Assembly (NCBI RefSeq): GCF_049306965.1 | Contig: NC_133188.1 | Span: forward strand, 9,473,501-9,537,500 | Direction: 5' to 3' | Origin: Danio rerio | Taxonomy: Eukaryota; Chordata; Actinopteri; Cypriniformes; Danionidae | DNA: 64,000 bases | Shown: in pieces, positions 60,071 to 64,000 of the stretch | Layout: each line of letters opens with the position of its first letter | Numbering within the stretch: position 1 is the first letter of the stretch | Program-made: the position numbers and the translations under genes | Notes under the pieces: model-generated | The model's input: the letters and a program-made list of their open reading frames with translations, nothing else | What the model was told of the DNA's origin: nothing | The model's database searches: none

Positions 60071-62825
60071 TCACTCTGTGGACTCTGGGGTCATGTGCAG
60101 CATGAGCAGGTCGGCCCCCCGGCGGACCACCACATTTAAGCTTTCGCTGGTCCTCACAGCATTATATATCTCCTCCGACGTGTTCACCTTTACCCCATTG
60201 ATCTCAATAATAACATCTCCTGGCTTCATTCCGGCTCTGCAAAACAGAAAACAGGAAATGACATCATCAATAGGATGCCTTAATCAACAGCTGATAACAT
60301 CATGTTCAGAGAGCAGCACACCTGTTGGCTGGAGATCCTACAATCACACGGTGGATGAGAACTCCATGAGAAACATCAGGGAAGGACGGGTCTCGCATCC
60401 TTAGCTCTTCGATTATACTGAGGAGGGGAAAAAGAGAATTTAAAGATGATAAAAGACTCACTTCAGTGCAAAGTTTACGGTTTAAGGATCGATTGATAAA
60501 TAGATAAGATAGATAGATAGATTCATAGATAGATTGATTGATTAATTGATAGTTTGATAGACAGATCAGCAAAACAATCAATATTACATTCGCTTCAACC
60601 AAAAACACTTCAATGTCTGCGGTTTAATTACTCTTGCTAATAACATAGTAAAAACATCCGAAAAGCATTATTCCCATAATACATTTGTTTTTAAGTTGTT
60701 TTTTTTTGTCACTGCAACACAGTAAGGCCTTTGTCCCGCTCTTACATTTCAGGTAAAACTAGACAAGGTCGACTGTGATTGGCCACTTCTCATATCATTT
60801 AAATCACTGCTTCGGAATCACGGTAGATTGTGTCACGGTAGTATTTTTGCATTAAATTGTCACAAAAATTCACAAACATTTTTTTTCGGGCGTGAAAAAA
60901 GCACTTTTCAACAGAACAAGCCAATTTTCCAGGTATTCCAGCACTTGAATTTCTAAGAGCCAAATCTAGTGGTATATAACAAAAATCTGTAGATTCCATA
61001 ATGTATGAATTTTGCTCTCCTGTAAAATTGTAATAAAAGTGTTTGGCACCTGGGGGTCAAAGTCAACATCATCACTCCAATGTAACGCCTTTTCGATCCC
61101 GATTCTCCAAACCAAGACTCTGTAAAAAGACCCAATAACCATCTGTCAGTGAAAAAAAATGCTGTCACAGACAAAAGCAAGCAGCTGTGAGGTCATTCTT
61201 ACTCTGTTTGTCTGCAGATCGGTCAAGGAAGAGACGGACTCTGTCTGAGGGAATAGCGAAGGAAATCCCTGCTGTCACTTTCATGGTATTAATGCCGATG
61301 ACCTCACCATCCTGAAGAGTACAAACATGACACATCAGTTTATTACATAAGGCTAGAGTATGGGCAGTACAATACAATATTGATGAACATTTGAAAACAA
61401 TTCACGTTCTTAATATGACAGTCATGAAGCTCTGTGTTGCTCTGAAGGTCCAGCAATCTGTAGTCAACTACTAAATGTGCACTAATAACTTTCTCCTTCA
61501 CCTTATTGTACAATAATAATAATGATATATAATAATATAAATATAATAATAATAATAATAATAGTGTCATGTAATTTTGGGGAGTTTCATTCTTAATTTG
61601 TCGACTTTAACTGCAGTTTGGCACTTTCATTTTCATTCAAGAACATTTCATGCGTGCCCCCCATGACAAACGACATATTGGATCCGAGGAACTGCTAGAA
61701 GAGTGTAGTTTTAATGGCCTACTTTGCCATCTGAATAACAAGGAACACCGATTGCTTACTTACCAAATCCGTAGAGACAGGACAATCAACGCGAACTGGA
61801 TTTGCGTCTTTTTTTATAAGAAGACGAGTGGCAAATCTGGATTTCACCATTTATAATACAAAAAGCTCTCGGGTAAAAATGTTTCTTACAAACATAATTT
61901 TGTTGCGTGTTAGAAGACCACTGTAGTCCACAAATGTGGGTCCTTTCTCATCACGGGGAAATGAAAACAAAACCTTTGTTGTGGCACGTTTATAAACAAC
62001 ACTGACAACCCATGTCTCTGAACAATTCCTCTTCTTCCACATATTTTATTTACGGTTAGCAACACAACGTCGCGTCTCTCTGAATACTGTAACAGGTAGT
62101 TTTTGAAGCTATCATGCATATTAATAAAGTTGCACCTCATTCACAATAGAGCACGCTGATTAGTTCGTCTTTCTCTTGAATTAATGATGAACGCTCAAAG
62201 ACGTCACATTGTACCCGCTGTTACAGACAGCCAGTCTCCATGCTGGAATTTACACAAGGAGCTCATGGCCTTGACGTAGCTTCAAAATTTCTTTTCAAAC
62301 CGGAAGAACGAATTTGTTTGAAATAAAGCAAAAACAACCAATTTTCACTTTTATTGTTAAATATGTGTCCTAAGAGTGTTTTTAGCAGCGTGGAACATAT
62401 ATATGACTATTAACATCTCAAAAATATGTTTTAGTGTTTCGTGACCCTTTAAACCAAAAGGCAGAAGCAGTTTTTTGAGTAAATGTCAGCGACTCACCAG
62501 GTTTATGAGAGGCCCTCCTGAATTTCCAAACTGTAAAGCAGAATTGTGATTGAGTGATGGAATGCAATTCATTAAATGATGACATACATTTTTTTTGCAT
62601 GCAACACCACCCATTTTCCAGTGCTCTTACATCTATGGTAGCGTCCGTCTGGATGTAGTCCATGTTGGAGTTGGAGAGACCCAGTTCTTTACTGCCTCTC
62701 TGAGCAGAGCTGACGATTCCAGATGTGATGGTGTTTTTAAGAGAAAAGGGGCTCCCCATGGCAACCACAAATTCACCTTGACGCACATCAGATGACTTGC
62801 CAAGACGCAACGTTGGTAGAGGATT
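60071..62825 (-). pseudogene. HtrA2-like protease, copy 4, missing exon A
   Basis: Exons on the minus strand are B 62631-62825, C 62498-62530, D 61203-61311, E 61050-61119, F 60322-60417 and G 60071-60236. Structure and sequence match copy 3: catalytic Ser and PDZ domain present, catalytic His and Asp exon absent. The break with the next unit is at about 63716, so no exon A is available within the window, and the repeat that follows suggests none would come next. Confidence 0.8.
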
Positions 62826-63716
62826 CTGGGACAAGACAGAGAACACAATGACATTATGTCAGACTATATGGCCATGTACTAGAACTGTGGTAAAAGTAAA
62901 CTGTAAAAAATCAATTGCAAAAATGGCCTTCCAAACATAAAAGCCTCCTCTGTTACTGTTGGTTTACCTAAAATTGTTGACTATAATTATTCTTTAGTTG
63001 CTGTAATATTACTGCATTTAAAAATCTGAGGATACAAAACCAAATGTCACTAAGGTTATCACAATTTCGAGTTTATTTCCATATTTGTATTCGGCGGTTC
63101 CTCCTGAAATATTACAGTGTGTATGTAGCCTAAATACAGTATAAACAGATTAATGGGTTAACACTAGGGCTTGATATTAACACCCACCAACCGCAGGTAG
63201 ACTTCGGCTGTGGCGGATTAGACAGCCACTCCCACTATCCACTTTGGCTGGTCGAAAATCAGTTATAAATTGTATTTTTTTTAAAGTAGGGTTCAACAAT
63301 AAGGATGAACCTCTAGAAATGAGAAGCAGCCCGACTGACAAAAACAACTGTGTTCATGCAAGCAAAAGAAAGCAGATGAATACAGAATGTTATGTGATGC
63401 GCGCAATTTTTTAAAAGCGTGCACGCTCTTATTTCCTTGCGTGAAGCAACCTTGACTGGAAACACAATGCTGCGATCGGTTCTGTTTGAAATAGACTTGA
63501 CAAAAAGTGATACACATCCACCATTTTCAAGAGCTCGAGATTAAAAAACAAAAAAAGAAGGTATTTTATGTATGCAGCAGCAGTTGCAGCTTTAGCTTTA
63601 AACAATCTTTGAACAGATAATTAATGGGCCTAATGTTAACTGTGTGCGTTTGATCATCCTTTTATTATTGCACACGGTATGTTTTTCACCTGTTTTCTTT
63701 TTTTTAATATGATTAA
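62826..63716. other. Truncated protease intron A-B and duplication junction, U4
   Basis: Same as 49115-50005. The junction TTTAATATGATTAAAGCCCC recurs at about 63704-63721. Confidence 0.75.
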
Positions 63717-64000
63717 AGCCCCGCCCACAAACACAGTAGCAAAGAAAAAGAAAAAGGACACTGTAGCAGACGCCAGTTGAATCATGTCGCGAAGACGCTG
63801 TGCTCTGAAGTGTGAGGGGAAAGTTAGTGTTATTTTCTCTACTCAAAGATGAAACAGTGAAGAGTCAGTGGTTGAGGTTTATTTTGGCAAAAATACCTCA
63901 ACATTACAGCCCAGGCTTGTGCTGTGTTCCTGTCATTTTTCTGATGAGTGCTTTAGATCAGAAAAGTCTGTTGACGTATGGGACTTTGTCAGAGCTCGAC
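63717..64000 (+). mobile_element. Start of a third copy of the truncated THAP transposon
   Basis: Matches 50006-50290. The THAP start codon is at 63784. The window ends inside it, so another 13.7-kb repeat, or the original flank, continues to the right. Confidence 0.65.

Overview
This is eukaryotic DNA and almost certainly a teleost, most likely zebrafish (Danio rerio). It is AT-rich, its genes are split by GT-AG introns, and it is packed with DNA-transposon debris, (CA)n microsatellites and a tRNA-derived SINE that looks like zebrafish DANA. Nothing points to a bacterium, and I saw no retroviral or other virus-derived element. All exon models below were made by hand from the sequence, without transcripts.

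The window is a head-to-tail array of one two-gene cassette. Each cassette has a plus-strand Pim-like serine/threonine kinase gene (7 coding exons, 508 codons) and, about 750 bp beyond its stop, a minus-strand gene for an HtrA2/Omi-like serine protease with a PDZ domain. The two genes converge. Starting each unit at the same landmark, the units are U1 (about 1-20572), U2 (20573-39152), U3 (39153-52877) and U4 (52878 to past the window end). The kinase gene is open and splice-competent in all four (1021-4090, 21606-24676, 42535-45605, 56246-59316).

The protease gene is uneven. U1 (4837-14087, minus) keeps all seven exons I can recognise, A to G, carrying the catalytic His, Asp and Ser and the PDZ domain. 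U2 (25431-32522) has lost exons B, C and D, including the catalytic Ser. U3 (46360-49114) and U4 (60071-62825) have lost exon A, with the catalytic His and Asp. No exon for the mitochondrial presequence or the N-terminal trimerisation segment was found for any copy.

U3 and U4 are nearly identical products of a tandem duplication of about 13.7 kb. Its junctions at about 50005 and 63716 join a protease intron to the inside of a THAP-containing transposon, and a third copy of that junction begins at the right edge. Large insertions distinguish units: a 2.3-kb long-TIR element in U3 and U4, a 2.45-kb CACTA-like element in U2, and a palindromic hAT MITE in U1. A THAP-domain, TTAA-flanked (Kolobok-like) transposon, itself interrupted by a hAT element that carries another hAT MITE, fills the far intergenic part of U1 and U2.

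If expressed, the kinases would be cytosolic or nuclear Pim-type kinases with an unusual acidic N-terminal extension. The U1 protease would be an HtrA2-type enzyme. The sequence gives no direct evidence that the two gene types act together; they have simply been amplified together.
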